Assembly (NCBI RefSeq): GCF_000264905.1
Contig: NW_006763138.1
Coordinates: 953,245-1,017,244, forward strand
DNA: 64,000 nucleotides
Reading direction: 5' to 3'
Source: Stereum hirsutum FP-91666 SS1
Lineage: Eukaryota > Basidiomycota > Agaricomycetes > Russulales > Stereaceae
Shown here: one piece after another, positions 21,351-34,719 of the stretch
How the letters are laid out: each line of letters begins with the position of its first letter
How positions within the stretch are numbered: position 1 is the first letter of the stretch
Notes under the pieces: generated by a model
Told to the model about the DNA's origin: nothing
What the model saw: the letters and a program-made list of their open reading frames with translations, nothing else
Databases searched by the model: none
Position numbers and translations under genes: made by a program

Positions 21351-24319
21351 TCACTCTCCCTTCTTGCGCGCAGATAGATAATGGTCAGAAACATTCAATC
21401 GCGAATCGCGAAGCTCGTCCGCAGGAACCTCCATCTCCTCATCAATCTCAACCACTACGCCCGGCACACTCGAGTCTGACCCTCTCTCAAACTTTTCCTC
21501 GTCTGGAGACTCCCTCTCTGTCTCCTCGTCGTCATCCCTGCGCTTCTCCAGCATAGACGAACCACCACCACCACCACCACCATTGACAGACCTGCTGTGG
21601 TCCTGTCGCTGCTTCCTTTGCAAAGAAGGTCCAAGTAATGGACTAGCGACACTCCCGTTCCCGTTCCCTTCATGCACAGAACCTCGAGAGTTGACGTGAC
21701 CGTAAGGATTGGGTGTCGCAGTAGAACTGCCAACATTCGTGGTCGGCCCTTCGTCGTCAGGATGATCGTCCCCGTCGTCCATCTTGAGAGCCTGCCGGAG
21801 TCCTTCCTCGACGGATTCCGTCCGCTTCGTCTTGGCGCCACCGCGCCAGATGAAGACCCCGGAGCCTATGCCGCAGAGGAAGGAGAGGGGGATGAGGATA
21901 CCGGTGGACCATGCTGGGCGCTGGAACCTAGTGAGTGGAAAGATCGAGAAAATGAGTGAGCGGGCTGTACTAGTGGATGAGGAGTTGGGAGGGAAGAAGG
22001 CGAACAAAGGCTCGCTTGCGGTGTCCTGAGTATAGAGCAGCTACGCACCGGTCGAGTCCCCACATCGTGCCGCACAGAATTATCTATGAGTGGTAAAGTT
22101 AGAGTGATAGAGACAGATGGTGAGTATTGTCTAGATCGAAAGCGTGCGGGATTTATGATGTCCGGCGTACTTGAAATACAGAGTTCCCGTCGTTCAAGAG
22201 GCATATGAGCAGTGCAGTGCTACAAACCGATGACGGAAAATGTTAAGCTGACGAGTGCTACTTAGATGTGTGGATAAAACGTACTTGATAGGGAATGCCT
22301 GCGCATCGATTCCAAAGACTTAAATGAGCGAATGTGACTAACGAAAGCAGAATATAACATACCCGGTGTGTCTCTGTTCCATGCGGCCTGTACCAGGTCT
22401 GGGACTTCATAAACTTCTGCTGTTCTGGATACATTATACCCAATCCACGACGAACATCATTAGTCGACTATCTACCGAGAACTTTCGCAAATGGTGGTAG
22501 GGACAAAACTTACGTTTATGTAGGTCGGCCTGCTCCTTCTCATTCAGCACGTGCACATAGTTCACGTCGTACATTGGATCCGGGAGATCGTCGGGGTCTA
22601 AGAGGGGAAGGAGGCCCGCTTTTGCGCGAAGCTTTCGCGTCCTTCGTTTGTGGAACCATATCCTAATGACACCTATGATAGTGTATTCGGGGTAAGACAA
22701 AGCAAAGAAAGCGCAGAAAAGTGAGGGTCAATAGGAAAGGAATAGGAGGGAATTGGTGAGTCAAATATGGATACGTACGATATGAATCCTTGACACGCCA
22801 TGGAATGAGACCAAGACCAGTAACACAGAAGAGTCCTGACAGTAACGAATAGGCGTAAGTCTAAACTAGAGTCTCCAACTATGGCATGCATCCTAGACCA
22901 CGCGCGTACCGTTCTCAACCTGCGAGGATATCTCAACCCACAGACCTTGTGTGTTGGCATTGTGAAAGTTGATGATTTTGATCAGGAAGATGACGATGGC
23001 TGCTCCCCAGAACACTGTCCACGGTCAAGATCGTATGTAAGCCACCATACTCGTCAGGAGGCCAAGTGAAAACTCACCGACAAGGAAGCCATATATTCCT
23101 ACAACCACCTGCAAGAACAATTCAGATGACTAGCTGCGAAAGAATACAGAAGGTATGGACACATACGCCCATTGCTGTAGGTGGCAACAAATCAGCAACT
23201 TCGACGAGTTGAAGCACACATAAGTGCAAGGTGAAGACTCACGAGTCTTCAAGAACGACCAAACGCCGGACATGATTCTCCTGAACTTCATACGCCTCGT
23301 CAAGACGTCCTCCACATGCCTATCGAGCTCGTCTTCTGCTGAGTCGACACCTGCTTCCGCATCCCTGCCGCCCTTGAATGTGCCGAGGACAACTACCGGT
23401 TTGCGGGAGTAGAACGAGATTGGGGGGCTACAGAGCGAATGCGAGGTGAAATGAGCAACAGAGCATTGGTGTTGGAAAATGGGAACGAAGGAGTCGATAT
23501 TTACATCATGATAGCATTGGCGGTATTTGCAAGTGCGGAGACTGTGGCGACATGGGGATCTGTCCGACCGCAAGCATACCTCGGTAAGTTCTCTTCATCG
23601 ATGCAGTAACATGATTCACACTCACCAACAACATCCAAATGTTCCACGATATCATCCTCATGATGATCCGCAAACACACTCCCTTCTTCCCCTACCGAAC
23701 CTGTATGATGGCTCAACGCACTCCCGACTCTTCCCATCGGTATTCCCTCTCCCGGAACGATGACATCCTCTTGCAAACCCTCAAAAACAATATCTCCTCT
23801 CTCATTCACCTGTCTCTGCCTCAGGTTCGGAGATCCGGAGGCCGGAGAAATGGCGAGAGGTTCAGGCGAGGTCGTGAGCTGACCTCTTTCGCTGGGTGAA
23901 CTTGGCTGCTGTCCGGATTGTGAGAAGACGGTTGTGAGAGGAGGTCTAAGAGAGCCCGCTCGTGGTCTGTTGGAAGAAGAAGCCCTAAAGCTGCTCCTCG
24001 ATGACCGGGACTGAACATGGCGAATGACTTTACTCGAACCTCTGCCAGGTGAAGGGGATGGAGGAACGTTGAGATCCGGGCGGGGAGTGACTGGTGTCTG
24101 GAAAACGTCGTCGGAGTCGTGAGATTGTCGACGAAGACGATTGCCAGTATCTAGCTGGAGGACAGCATCCGACTGTGCTCGAGGACGATGAGGTAAAGTC
24201 TGCGCGCGAGAGACTGAATCGGAGGGACCTGGCTGAGCACTAGGACTAGGGATGGTAGGAGTGACGGGTGCATCGCGAATGGTAGAATAACCACGTCGCC
24301 TCACGCGCACCGAAGTCAT
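21351..24319 (-). CDS. DUF2985-type multi-pass membrane protein
   Basis: A multi-exon gene starting at the ATG at 24319 (MTSVRVRRRGYSTIRDAP). A longer frame upstream relies on TTG. The first ~250 residues are low-complexity Ser/Pro-rich cytosolic sequence. A conserved core follows: FYSRKPVVVLGTFKGGRD, a membrane segment (IYGFLVVVFWGAAIVIFLI), then FHNANTQGLWVEISSQVENG and LFCVTGLGLIPWRVKDSY, which I recognise as the DUF2985 signature. After a charged loop (VIRIWFHKRRTRKLRAKAG) come helices in WSTGILIPLSFLCGIGSGVF. The tail is disordered and acidic with a poly-Gly run (exon 21927-21351). The biochemical function of the family is unknown. It sits next to another membrane-protein gene on the same strand, but shared function is not implied. 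Confidence 0.75.
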
Positions 24320-24735
24320 CTTCGAGAGTAGAAAAGAATGTTGTCGCCTGGTTAGAGTGTGGTGGGCATCGAGCAAAAGTACTAGTCGGTCTAGGAAAGA
24401 AGGGCCGACCCCTAAGAGTAAATTACATCGGAAGTGGTTCAGGCCGTTTTACGTCATGTCGATGATTGAGGAAGGGCAGTGGCGCCGCCTCAGCCCACAG
24501 ACCTCGAGGATCGCAGCCAGCGCTTCTGACGCATGCTATGCTTTGCACACCATTATATACAGTCGCTATATACAGTACCAAAAGTCCAGTTGTACACGGT
24601 ATATTCCATTGACAGTCGCTAGCGACTCTAGTACAGAAACAAGATACCTTCTACGGACCAACCCTACAACGTCGACCATGCGACTAAAAGTACAGTACAC
24701 AGTGGGTAGACCCGTACAAGATTTCTCTACACAGT
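24320..24735. other. Intergenic region between two membrane-protein genes
   Basis: 416 bp holding the DUF2985 promoter and the DUF6534 3' UTR. Nothing else recognised. Confidence 0.5.
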
Positions 24736-27140
24736 TCAAATAGCATGGTGGACAACTTCTTCTGGAGACAAGTGAGCCTGAGGTATGTAACATAATCAGT
24801 ACAACCGACTTCAACTTGCCAACGTAGAAGTGGAAGCATACCGGTGAGGGTGGAGGGATAGAATCAGATGGTTTTATCACTTGAATCTCGAGGTCCTGTA
24901 ATGTAAAGACACAATAGGCGATCAGGACTCATCAGGCAAGCGAAATGTCGGTACTGACGGGTTTCGAAGTACGATAACGTCTACTCCTCGCTCCAGACGA
25001 TGGCGTTTCTGACGAGACCTGCGTGAGCGGGATGAAAGTGACATCCCCAGGTCGCATAGATCGTGAGGAGTGTGTATGATGGTGATGCGGGAGGGTGGAC
25101 TCCTGGAGGTATCTTCTATTGTTAAGGGTTGCGAGGCAGGAATTCGAGTACACTACACATTGGAAAGAAAATGAATGGGTGCAACTTTATGGGGGAACGC
25201 GAAGACTGACGTTTGCTCAGGACCGTGAAGATACCAACGAAAGTGAAGCCTGATACTGTGGCAAACTAGAGTGGTAAAAGTGTTAGCTCGGGCATCAGGA
25301 AAGGTACTACGCTAACGAAAGTCATCACTCACAGTGATCACGACGGCCAAAGCGAATATACTGCACAACACGGTGGTCAGTCTTTAAACACAAACCGACT
25401 GAAGAAAGGGCAACAAACCTTGTGAGTAACCCGGTAGTAACAATGTAGACCATCAATTTATTTATAAGAGAGTACGTCCTGCAGCGTCGCGCAAGAGGTC
25501 AGAGCTTCACTTCAGTTACAGATAAGCCAAGACAAACGCACTTCTGGAGCCCCGACCGCCGTTTCCACAAGAGAAAGATGAGAATAGCCGTAATAACGGA
25601 ATCGGAAGCGGCGACCAGAACAAAGGTCGTATAGAAGAGTGTCTAGATGAATGAAACAGACGGGCGTGGAACATTGAAATCAGTGGATTCTGGATTGGGC
25701 CAGGAGAGTAGTAACACGTACCCGTAGATCTAGAAGTTGGAGAACGCTCCCCGTTTCGAGCCTGAAAAGATAGAATGGTGGAGTAAGCCTTGAGTGCCTT
25801 GAGGATATGAGATGACGGGCTGGTTGTACCATCTCCTGTACAAAACTGCATCGTGTACACATGAGTATTGAGTCCGAGTGTGGATCTGTCATTATACGAC
25901 TCACTTATCTCGACAACTGTGAGGGATAGCGACGATAATGCGATCAGATTAGTCAGATTGTCATAAGATTGAGGGTTTTGTGCGATGAATGAATGAACCA
26001 ACCTAGTACTGCGATGTTGGGTATAAGCTGGGCCCAAACACTTCAGTTGGCAGCCCGAGAAGTTGAACAAAAATGCAGACACGTACCGCGACGCCGAAAA
26101 GGAAGTAGTTCCTGTCGCTTACTATGGGCCAAAAGCGCGAGTAGAAACGGGTGAGCGGAAACGTTACATGGGAGTGCGGTGATGAGGGGTGATTGAGCGA
26201 CATACGTTTCCATATTCTGGCACAGTAGAAACTGCGGGACGAAAGGACAAGAAGATAGGGCGACTGTCAATGCTGTGAAACGATGTGGTATGGTCCAGAA
26301 AGGCACAGACCATCTAATGACAGCGTCTGACAAGCCCTGTGAATGGATCCAGGAATAGTGAGCGTCTTGTCCTCGGTGTATGGAACGACTCAGAGTAAAT
26401 TTACCGTCATCAAAATCATGGTCTTTGGATGGTGGGAGGCGTAGTCAGGCCCACTGAGGATATTTTAGACGATACGGAACAGAGTACGTACGATGATGGC
26501 TCTATAATAGAGACATTAGGATGCGCTCAAAGGGATTAAGGCGAAGGGGAAAAAGTCAAGACTTACACAGGGACTTGGTGGATAAATAGTCCCACAAGAT
26601 TCGACGCTCCCTCTATCATAAGCTATCATCCCAAAGGAGAAAATGTATTAGGTTTGCTACTATCAGCTGATGGTGGATCATACATACCTGATATACACCC
26701 AGAGCAGCCAGCACGGCATGGGCGGTGTCGAAGGCCCTATACCGAAGTTAGCTACATCATGATCCAGCTCGGACGTGAAAACAAAGGGAGAGGTGCGCTT
26801 ACCAGATCACAGCAACCTGTTATCCGTGTCGTGATAGCTATGAGCAAGTGACGAACAGTTGTGTAAGGGTAACGACATACTAGGAGCTTGAGTGATATCT
26901 TATCTTTCCGATAATGTCGGTAATACATGTAGGCTTGAAGAGTTGTAACACCGAATAGGCTGATATCCCAAGCAGACAATGGTGAGATGTCATGCTTACG
27001 TGTATGCGACAGGACTACGGCTAGGGCAAAGTCGTGAAGGAAGACGAAAGAAATGGGACGCACAAAGCAGAGACATATGACCCAGCGTACACAGGCCCCA
27101 ACGTGTTCGCGATCGATACCGATGACGGGCTCAAGTCCAT
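24736..27140 (-). CDS. DUF6534-type seven-helix membrane protein
   Basis: A many-exon gene whose pieces match the architecture of the large basidiomycete DUF6534 family. The N-terminus is MDLSPSSVSIANTLGPVYAG (ATG at 27140, first exon ending near 27064). Next comes LFGVTTLQAYMYYRHYRKDK, the typical end of helix 1 with its Tyr-rich loop, then AFDTAHAVLAALGVYQ. Hydrophobic exons follow at about 26330-26200, 26110-26050 and 25920-25500. The late signature NSCLATLNNRRYLQE precedes a cytosolic Ser/Arg-rich tail. I extend the 3' end through two short exons to a TGA at 24736, giving a C-terminus ...SPEEVVHHAI. A model stopping at 24932 is the alternative. Function unknown; these genes are often expanded in mushrooms. 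Confidence 0.75.
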
Positions 27141-28554
27141 CTTGAGGATGAGTCGCGGCAGGGAAGGCGATGGTGACGAGGAGAAAGGGAACTGATAGCT
27201 TACGGTCAGACGCTCATCCGACGACGGTATTAGAACTCGGACGCTCGACGAGGCTTAGGCACTTGAAGTCATCTTATACCCATCGAGGAGTCATGCTCAT
27301 GCGCATATGCATCAAGAGAAAATGCAGAAAGCCAGCACTGGAATAGCAATAGCCATAGGTGGGGTAACCGGGCGTTCATCACCACCGGAGAGAAGTCATC
27401 GAATTCTGCAATCACCAGTCCGATGGTGGCGGCTAGGGCCTCTTAGCGCTATGGAGGGGGTCTCGAAAGACACGGATATCTCTGCCACTGGGGGTCCTGA
27501 GATCTGAGAAGTGGCAAAACAAAAAGGGCGAACGTGGGCCAATTCGGGAGGAGAAGTGCCGGAGTGAAGACAGATTGAGATCTTGCCTCATGTTCGTTCA
27601 AGGTACAAACGATGCGATGCAGAGTCTCAAAAGAGGAAGATGTATACATGCAAAACACAATGCTTACTCCCGACGCCGATGCTCACCGGTAGGGATGATT
27701 TTTAACGATGAGTGAGGAACTGTGAGGAAACCAAGTACACGAATTTGGCCCCATTAGATGTGGGTTGGTTCGCTACTCTCACCAATGCCGACTTCAAACG
27801 ATCAACGCAATGACAGCCTGAAGACAGTCAAGATTGAAGGATGAAGTGAGATACGAAACGCTGATACTTTTACGTGAAGGTCTGCGAAATGGAAAGCAGA
27901 GTTCACCGATCGATATGTACACTACATCGTGTCGTGGCCTGTGCGAATTCCGGTGTAGGCTGAGCTCGGGTGGCGTGGTATGGAGCTTCACCGATATCGC
28001 GATACGAGTAAAACGCATCGTGGACGCGAACGCTATGACGCAGGGTTACTAGTGGTGCAAGTGTATCGCATTGAGTTCCTTGAGCTCTTCGCTGTAGAAT
28101 AGCTGGTGGCGGTTTCTGCCGTATATGTACGCCCAGCTTTAGAATGTCTAGGGGGTGAGGATCCTTCGTGAAGACCAGCCAAGAACATGATGTCCGGGCA
28201 TCAGTTATTTTCGTGATATGAAATCTTCGTCCACAAGGTCCAGAGCGCCGCAAAGGTTTTGAAGCATCCCCGGACGCCATCAAAAATGGTGGCACAAATT
28301 TGCGAGCCGGAGAAAGTCTGTCAATGGTAAGGGACTTGTCGAACTTTACAGAAGAACAAAAGATCGGTCGAATCCGGTCCTGGTGGCGAGCACGATAAGT
28401 CAGGAATGGAAAGTGAGAGATACATATATCACTGCGGCATATCTCACATGGTCAGCCCAGAGCTTATACGCTAGACTAATGTGAGGATGATATGAACTAT
28501 GCGCACCGATATTGAGCCATAATGCATAGATGCGAATGGAGACATAGACGGAAT
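27141..28554. other. Intergenic region of 1.4 kb, no gene recognised
   Basis: Contains the DUF6534 promoter and the dienelactone hydrolase 3' UTR. The longest frame (27903-28295, minus, 130 codons) has no recognisable domain, and I see no splice-supported model. Confidence 0.5.
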
Positions 28555-29720
28555 CTAGAGCGTCTTGTTGAACCACTCAGTCGTCTGCTCTAAAGACCTT
28601 TCGAAAGCGTCCCTGATCTCCGGTAGCCCCAAATTTGGTCGGGCAGCAAAGCCGTGAACCGTTCCTACATAGCGCAATAAGTATTTGCCGCGAATGGAGG
28701 CTTAGAAGTATGAGTGGGAACCTTTGTAGTCCTTGAACTCGTAATCAATGTACTCTGGTTTGTCCTTGCGAGCAGCGAAGATAGCTTCAGCTTCCTGTCG
28801 CAGACTCGGTGTAAAAGTCGAATCATCTGCGATGATAGAATCTAAGTAAGACTTTGCCTGAATCTCCATCCAGACGAAGTGCAATCACCTTCTGCACAAA
28901 CCCATGCGGCAGGGCACTGGACATTGTGAGGTTCACAATTATTTGACAAGGGTGTACTATGAAATAAGTCCGAGGAAGTATACGCACGGAAATGCTGATC
29001 AAAGCGGCCTTATCAGAAGGGGAGAAAGGTATAGGATGGAGTGTACGTACGCCTGAATCTGCTCTTTCTTCAGTCCAGACGGGTGGCAAACAACTATCGA
29101 AGATACAGCCGGGTTACTGGCCACGCGAACTACACATCCTCCTCCATAACAGAAGCCAACCAAGCCAAGCTTCTCGTACTTCTTTTCCGTCTTGAGTTTG
29201 TCGATGAACTGGTGAATTGGAGTCAGCGTGACTATATCTTCTCCAAGATGAAACTCGGTACCCACAGTGCGAACCCTGGCGTCAGCGACTGTTGGACGAG
29301 AAGCGATGATCCTGGGCATGCGTTTCAGGAAGACGACAGCCATCCATAACTTGTTCAGGAAGGATATCTTCTCCCCAGCACGTTCAGGCCAAAGTCCTTG
29401 GAGATCGTCTCCCTCCACAATGGGCCAACCTTCGAAGTACACACGGGTCAGTCCGAGTGAGGATGGCAAGACTGCTAGAATCTCTAGAATGGCGCACCAT
29501 TAAATAAATCAGGCACCCAGACGTCTACACCCACTTTCTCCGCCAATCGGTCTGCCAATATCTTCGGGTTGACCAACGAAAGCCCAAAGGCGTCCGTCAG
29601 AAGAACGATGGCTTTCTTGGTGGTCATGTTCGCTGCCGAGCAGTAGTAGGCTCCATCCACCATGGTACCTGTCGGATCTCCAGGAAGAACGTTGCCTTTG
29701 AAGCAGTTTTCGCAACTCAT
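28555..29720 (-). CDS. Dienelactone hydrolase family alpha/beta hydrolase
   Basis: Starts MSCENCFKGNVLPGDPTGTM, the usual start of fungal dienelactone-hydrolase-like proteins. Then come AIVLLTDAFGLSLVNPKILA and DVWVPDLFNG. The nucleophile elbow is GLVGFCYGGGCV, with Cys as in true dienelactone hydrolases. A spliced block AWVCAEDDSTFTP carries the catalytic Asp, and a C-terminal HGF contributes the catalytic His. It ends EWFNKTL. At least five exons are needed; one intron (gtgatt...tcgcag near 28870-28830) is required to restore the Asp motif. The family hydrolyses cyclic ester bonds in aromatic-ring degradation, but many fungal members are uncharacterised, so the substrate is unknown. It is divergently arranged with the CRAL-TRIO gene. 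Confidence 0.88.
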
Positions 29721-30329
29721 GTTCGGCTGAAGTCACGGTGGTAGGGAATAGATCAAAGGCAAGGTAACAGCAGTGATGTGCTACGCTGACCAGCTTGAGT
29801 CGTGAAGGGTGCGACTCGTCGAGTGGGTTCTGCTGAATGTCCTGGGTAACACTATCGTACGAGAAGGCTGCCGATGGGAGAAAGGGGCCATATTCATCGT
29901 CCGATTTCCACAGAGACTGTAGTTGTCAAGTTCAGCCAAGGAATTCGCATGCCTTGTGTGCGCCCGCCTTCCAAACATCAGTGCTTGCATCGGCAATAAC
30001 CGATGCAGCTCTTGGGTCGCCATCTCGCCATCTCGCAGAATTGCACTGCGAACCCTCTTTTGGCGACATATTTGCGTACCATGCTTTGGACCGACACCCA
30101 TATCCACTATCGACTACCGAAGCGATTACGGAAGAACGACCAGGCCAGTGATTAGACAGCAAGGACGTTCAACGTTACATAAGACCCTCAGTACCATGAC
30201 TTGCGTAGAGGTCTCCTCGCTTGCCCGATTGAAATACTGTCTACTCTGCCTTTGGGAGACTACATAGGCAGGGCGTCTATACGTCTGGCCAGCGTTTACT
30301 CTTCTCTTGACCTCTTTGTACTAGCAGAG
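29721..30329. promoter_or_regulatory. Divergent promoter region, dienelactone hydrolase / CRAL-TRIO
   Basis: 609 bp separating the start codons of two divergent genes. No specific binding site identified and no other gene seen. Confidence 0.4.
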
Positions 30330-31754
30330 ATGCCTGTGTACACCGCGCTGGCTCCTCCCCCTCTGCCTCAAGATACGATCCAGCCATATGCATCACTGCC
30401 TCCGAATCAAGAGGAGATGTACGAGACGGTGTTAGAGCACTTCTCCAAAGAGGACTACACGCTACTAGGGTCTGAGGAAGGGAAGGGAGGGTTGATGGAG
30501 GAGGAGAAGTTTTGGCTGGTGAGTATCGCATCTTTACAACCTTGCGTGAAATGTGGCGCGCCACTGTGGTCACGGTTAATTTCTGGTCTTGCTCACCATG
30601 ATTTAATGCGTTTATGTACGGCATGTGTGCTCTGTCAGTCTAGAGAATGTATTCACCGGCAAGTTCTACTACACTATCTTGTAGACCACACATCCTGACC
30701 AGTATGAAAGCTATCTCCGCGCGGTCAAGTGGCACGCAGATAGCCTGGCTATCAAGAGACTGGAAGAAACCCTCCAATGGCGCAGAGTATTTGGCATCCA
30801 TGAAATGAAAGCCTCCCATATTGAACCAGAGGTAGCCATCCGCTCTGTGCAGAAATTCTTTCCAGTACTGATTGCCCACTTCACCCTCTGCGCGTATGAA
30901 AACAGCTTGTGACTGGCAAGATATTCACTTTGGGCTATGACACTGAACGGAGACCTGCTCTCTATATTCTCTTCAGTCGTAAAAACACAGACGAGACGCA
31001 TAGATATATCGAAGCCATTCTGTGGTTTCTTGAAAGGACACTCGACCTCGCTGGCCCCGGTGTTGAGTGAGTCTGTTCAACAAAAGCAGTATCTAATGAG
31101 TGTATTCATATAACTACTTTCCTGTCAAGGTCCCTAATACTCCTGATTGATTACGGGGATAAAGGAAAAACTCCCTCCATGCACACTTGCAGAACCGTTC
31201 GTAACTTCTTCGCCCTTCATGTTCGTGTTTTAGTGACATATTACTTTCTGACAGGTCCTTCATATCGTGCAAAACCACTATCCCGAGCGGTATGCTACCT
31301 CTGAACTTATTTTATAGTCTAGAGATGGCTTATGTCTTTACTCAACAGTCTTGGCGCTTGCCTCGTCCTCAATGAACCCTTCCTTTTCAACACATTCTAC
31401 AGAATCATATCACCCTTCATAGACCCTGTTGTCCATGCGAAACTGAGATTCAATCCTTCACCTATCACAGACGGCCTTTTCACTGAAGAACAGCTGCTCG
31501 AAGCAAATTGGGGAGGGAGCATAGATTTTGAGTACGAGCATGGGAAGTATTTTGGACATATGGTGGGGATGTGTGAGGAGAGGAAGGAGTCTCAAATGAG
31601 GGCTTGGACGGAGCTTGGGGGCAGTGTAGGGATTAGTGAATGGGACTTCAAGACGAGTGCTGAGGGAGCGAAAGCTGAGAAAGCATCAACTGAGGAGCAA
31701 GAAGTCGAGAAAACTGGAGAAGCCGGCGTTGTCGCTGAAGCATCAACGAACTGA
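30330..31754 (+). CDS. Sec14-like CRAL-TRIO lipid-transfer protein
   Basis: Begins MPVYTALAPPPLPQDT. A CRAL-TRIO N-domain is split by introns: FSKEDYTLLG, then SRE|YESYLRAVKWHADSL across a 63-nt intron at about 30649-30711, then KRLEETLQWRRVFGIHE. The lipid-binding domain follows: LVTGKIFTLGYDTERRPALY, AILWFLERTLDLAGPGVE, SLILLIDYGDKGKTPSM, HIVQNHYPERLGACLVLNEP and a C-terminal YFGHMVGMCEERKESQMRAW. The tail is Glu/Ala-rich. The family binds and exchanges phosphatidylinositol with phosphatidylcholine or other lipids at membranes. The exact ligand cannot be read from sequence. About seven exons; the frame is intact. Confidence 0.88.
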
Positions 31755-32341
31755 CAACGATGATGGGATTGCTGCTTGTACGTACCTTTTCTCTGATACG
31801 CTGTGATACGAATGCCACCTAACTGGACTGCGACGGGTCATGGCACATTAGCGCTTACCCATAGATATACACGGATGTGTTTATTAAACCGTTTGCCTAC
31901 ACTCTTGCGACTAAAGATATCGTCCCTTGCGCATCTTGTCGACCAGAGGACACCGCAAGCATCAAAGCCACAGAATGAAATATTGACCTCTTCGCCACCC
32001 GATCGATAACCAGCGACTGCTGTTCTGTCAGTTGCCACAGCACATCTTGCTCGCATCCATTCACTGTCAACACCATCAGCTTGCATCGTCCTTTCTCTCT
32101 TTGTCTCTTGAGCCACTGCCTCGCGTCATGGCTCTACTGTGGCTCAATCATCCACGTATACACCCAAAGCTGGGCAACAAAGGAGAACGTTACTCAGAAC
32201 ATGCTCATTCTGCGAGGCTGAGCCACTGACAACAGTACAAAGAGGATGCTCTCCTTTTGTGCATCGCTTCCACCCTCATTTTTAACACCCTCTGACCGCT
32301 CGTATTGGTATCTTCCTACATCCCCCTCCCAGACCATAGTC
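31755..32341. other. Intergenic region
   Basis: 587 bp holding the CRAL-TRIO 3' UTR and the promoter of the first amidohydrolase. A pyrimidine-rich stretch at about 32085-32110 and again at 32240-32340 precedes the ATG. No gene seen. Confidence 0.5.
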
Positions 32342-34146
32342 ATGTTCAGCTCACTCACTATTCGGAACGTCCACTTACCGAACATCAGCGATACTACTCA
32401 GGCAGACGCCCTCTTCGACGTATACTGCGAGAATGGCAAGATCAAGGACATCAAAATCGTACATCGTAGTCTTGTCGAGAAGCCTTTCTGGCATCCTTCG
32501 CGTCTTGAATGGTCGCAAAGTTTGAAGTTTCCTGCAGAGATAGACGCTGAAGGGAAAGGCATTCTCTTACCATCGTAAGTCTTCCTATCGTTACGCCCTG
32601 ATTGTCACCGTCTCTCTCCTTTCTAATGATATCATGCCTGCTGGTAGTTTGTGCCACTCCCACGTCCATCTCGATAGGTGCTTTCTTCTCGATCAGTGCC
32701 CTGACCTGAATGTCCCGTAAGTTGTCGACAACCTTCTAGTCAGTTGCTACCCATTGTTGACGGTCCTGATTACCACAGAACTGTAGACGAAGCGTTTGAT
32801 ATCACTGAGGCTGCCAAATCGCGTTTCATAAACCAGCAAGACGATGTATACGAACGTGGGAAGCGTTTGGTACGCGAGAGCATCGAGTGCGGGGTCACCG
32901 CTATGCGTGCGTTCGTGGATGTTGATGCGGTTGTTCATCTGCGATGCTTGAAGGTAGCGATACGTCTGAAGGAGGAGTTTAAGGATGCTTGTGACATACA
33001 GATTGCTGGTTAGTCCTATCATATGTGTTCGATGCGCATATTTTTGACGTGAGTTGAGCACAGTTGTTGCCCAACACGCGCTCTTCGATTCGGAAGACTC
33101 GACCCAACCTGGTATCACCTACGATTTGCTCAAGGATGCCGCTGCGCTCCCCGAAGTCTCTGTTGTGGGTTCAGTACCGGGCGTGGAATCCAGTCCCGAC
33201 CTGGTCGTCGAGAACATCAGACTCGTTCTCAAGCTCGCCATCGACCGCCAGCTCCACGCCGACTTTCACCTCGATTACGACGCTGATTCTATTCGGGAAG
33301 TCCACATTCACGACGTTATACACGAAATGAGGATCCGGATGTGGACTGCTCAATTCCCCTCTGGCGGTCGCCGTGGAGTCACTATCAGCCATGGGACCCT
33401 CTACTCGCACTTCACCGCGGAAGAATGGCGGGATCTCAAAGCTGAAATCGGGACTCTACCCATATATATTGCCGTCCTTCCTCAGAGCGATGTATACACC
33501 ACGGGTAGTCATGCAGGTCGGACACTGCTCGCTCCAAGCATCTTGCCGGTACCCTTCATATCAGAGTCGAAGTTCAATGTTTCTCTGGGAGTTGACAACA
33601 TCGGGAACGCATTCACTCCTCAGGGCAATGTCGATCCTCTTTCTCTATGCTCTTTTGGAGTCGCTATCTACGGTGACGCGAGCTTCGAGACCTGTCAAAC
33701 CCTTTTGGTAAGCTTTTCATCTTATTTTCTAGATGCTCGTCCTCACCGACCGCCTTCCTCGCTATCAGAACTGTGTTTCTACGGGCTCCAAGTATTGCAT
33801 CGGCCACCCCGAGTCCAAGATGCCTCCTTCCCCAGGTTTCCGTGTCGGTGATATGGCCGACTTTGTCCTCATGGAAGACAACAAATCTGTCCGCTCCGTC
33901 GTTCTCAGCCCTTGCTACTCCCGCACTGTGATCCGTGGGGGCAAGGTCGTCGCATTTCGTCACAGCAAACAGTTCATGTTTCCGGAGGCTATCACCTATC
34001 GCCTTGCCCGTATGTCGATCGCGTCACTGTTGACCATGGTCGCATGTTTGCTATTTATCCTCATCGTCAAGTCTCTGGCGTGTGACCTCACCCACTCCAT
34101 GCATTCAACTCTGCTTTCAGAAGGTAATAAGACCACCAAAGCTTGA
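32342..34146 (+). CDS. Amidohydrolase-superfamily protein, membrane-anchored, copy 1
   Basis: Five exons (32342-32574, 32648-32716, 32779-33008, 33064-33707, 33769-34146) give 1554 nt, 517 residues. It resembles the cytosine-deaminase branch. The strand-1 metal motif is LCHSHVHLDRC (His-x-His), followed by HADFHLDYD (third His), TISHGT (fourth His) and GVDNIGNAFTP with Asp355 at the conserved metal/proton-shuttle position. The Glu after the third His in bacterial cytosine deaminase is replaced by Tyr (HLDY). A hydrophobic C-terminal helix (about MSIASLLTMVACLLFILIV) suggests tail anchoring in a membrane, unusual for the superfamily. Substrate unknown. The next gene is a tandem paralogue with matching intron phases. 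Confidence 0.85.
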
Positions 34147-34719
34147 TCCTGGCCTCGACTACGTAAACGCGCCGTTCAGCCCTAATGTTGTTCCAAAATG
34201 GGACCGAGCATGGTGGCATTTGTCTGTTTTGTCTTTAGAAATTGTATTGTGTTCTGTTCCAGGCTTCGTTACTTACCTTACGCGTTAACTCTTCCTGACT
34301 ACTGTATGGCCCCTCAATATGTAAATGCAATGTTTGCGCGCCGTGTTGCATCCTTGAAGGACGTGCTCTCAAGTTGTGCATTTGCTGGAACCCATGATTT
34401 CGGCCCCTATTTGCCCTTATCACCTTCGGCGATAACTCCGACCATGATTGTCAACCTTGAACGTCTCAGGCTGTCCGCCATCTTTGCTGGTATACTCATG
34501 CTCGGCCTGAAAGCACAATATTGCATGATTCAATCTCATACAAATAACTCTCTAAGCTACTACTGTGCCCGGAGGACCCGTGGCCAGTTCGAATCAGCGA
34601 GGGCGTCAGGTATGAGTGTTTCGTTCGCCCCCATAATGACAAACACAAACTATTCCTCAGCTCTCCTCTTCGTTGCATAGACCGCCAGTATAGCTAAGCC
34701 CTCGGTATCCCCTGGGTCG
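34147..34719. other. Spacer between tandem amidohydrolases
   Basis: 573 bp. A plus-strand frame at 34198-34680 (160 codons) is unlike any domain I know and has no homologous counterpart after the second copy. I treat it as promoter/UTR DNA. Confidence 0.45.

Noticed and set aside
27903..28295. 130-codon minus-strand frame
   Set aside because: No domain, no adjacent exons; composition like non-coding DNA.
34198..34680. 160-codon plus-strand frame between the two amidohydrolases
   Set aside because: No recognisable domain, and no counterpart after the second paralogue; probably UTR/promoter.
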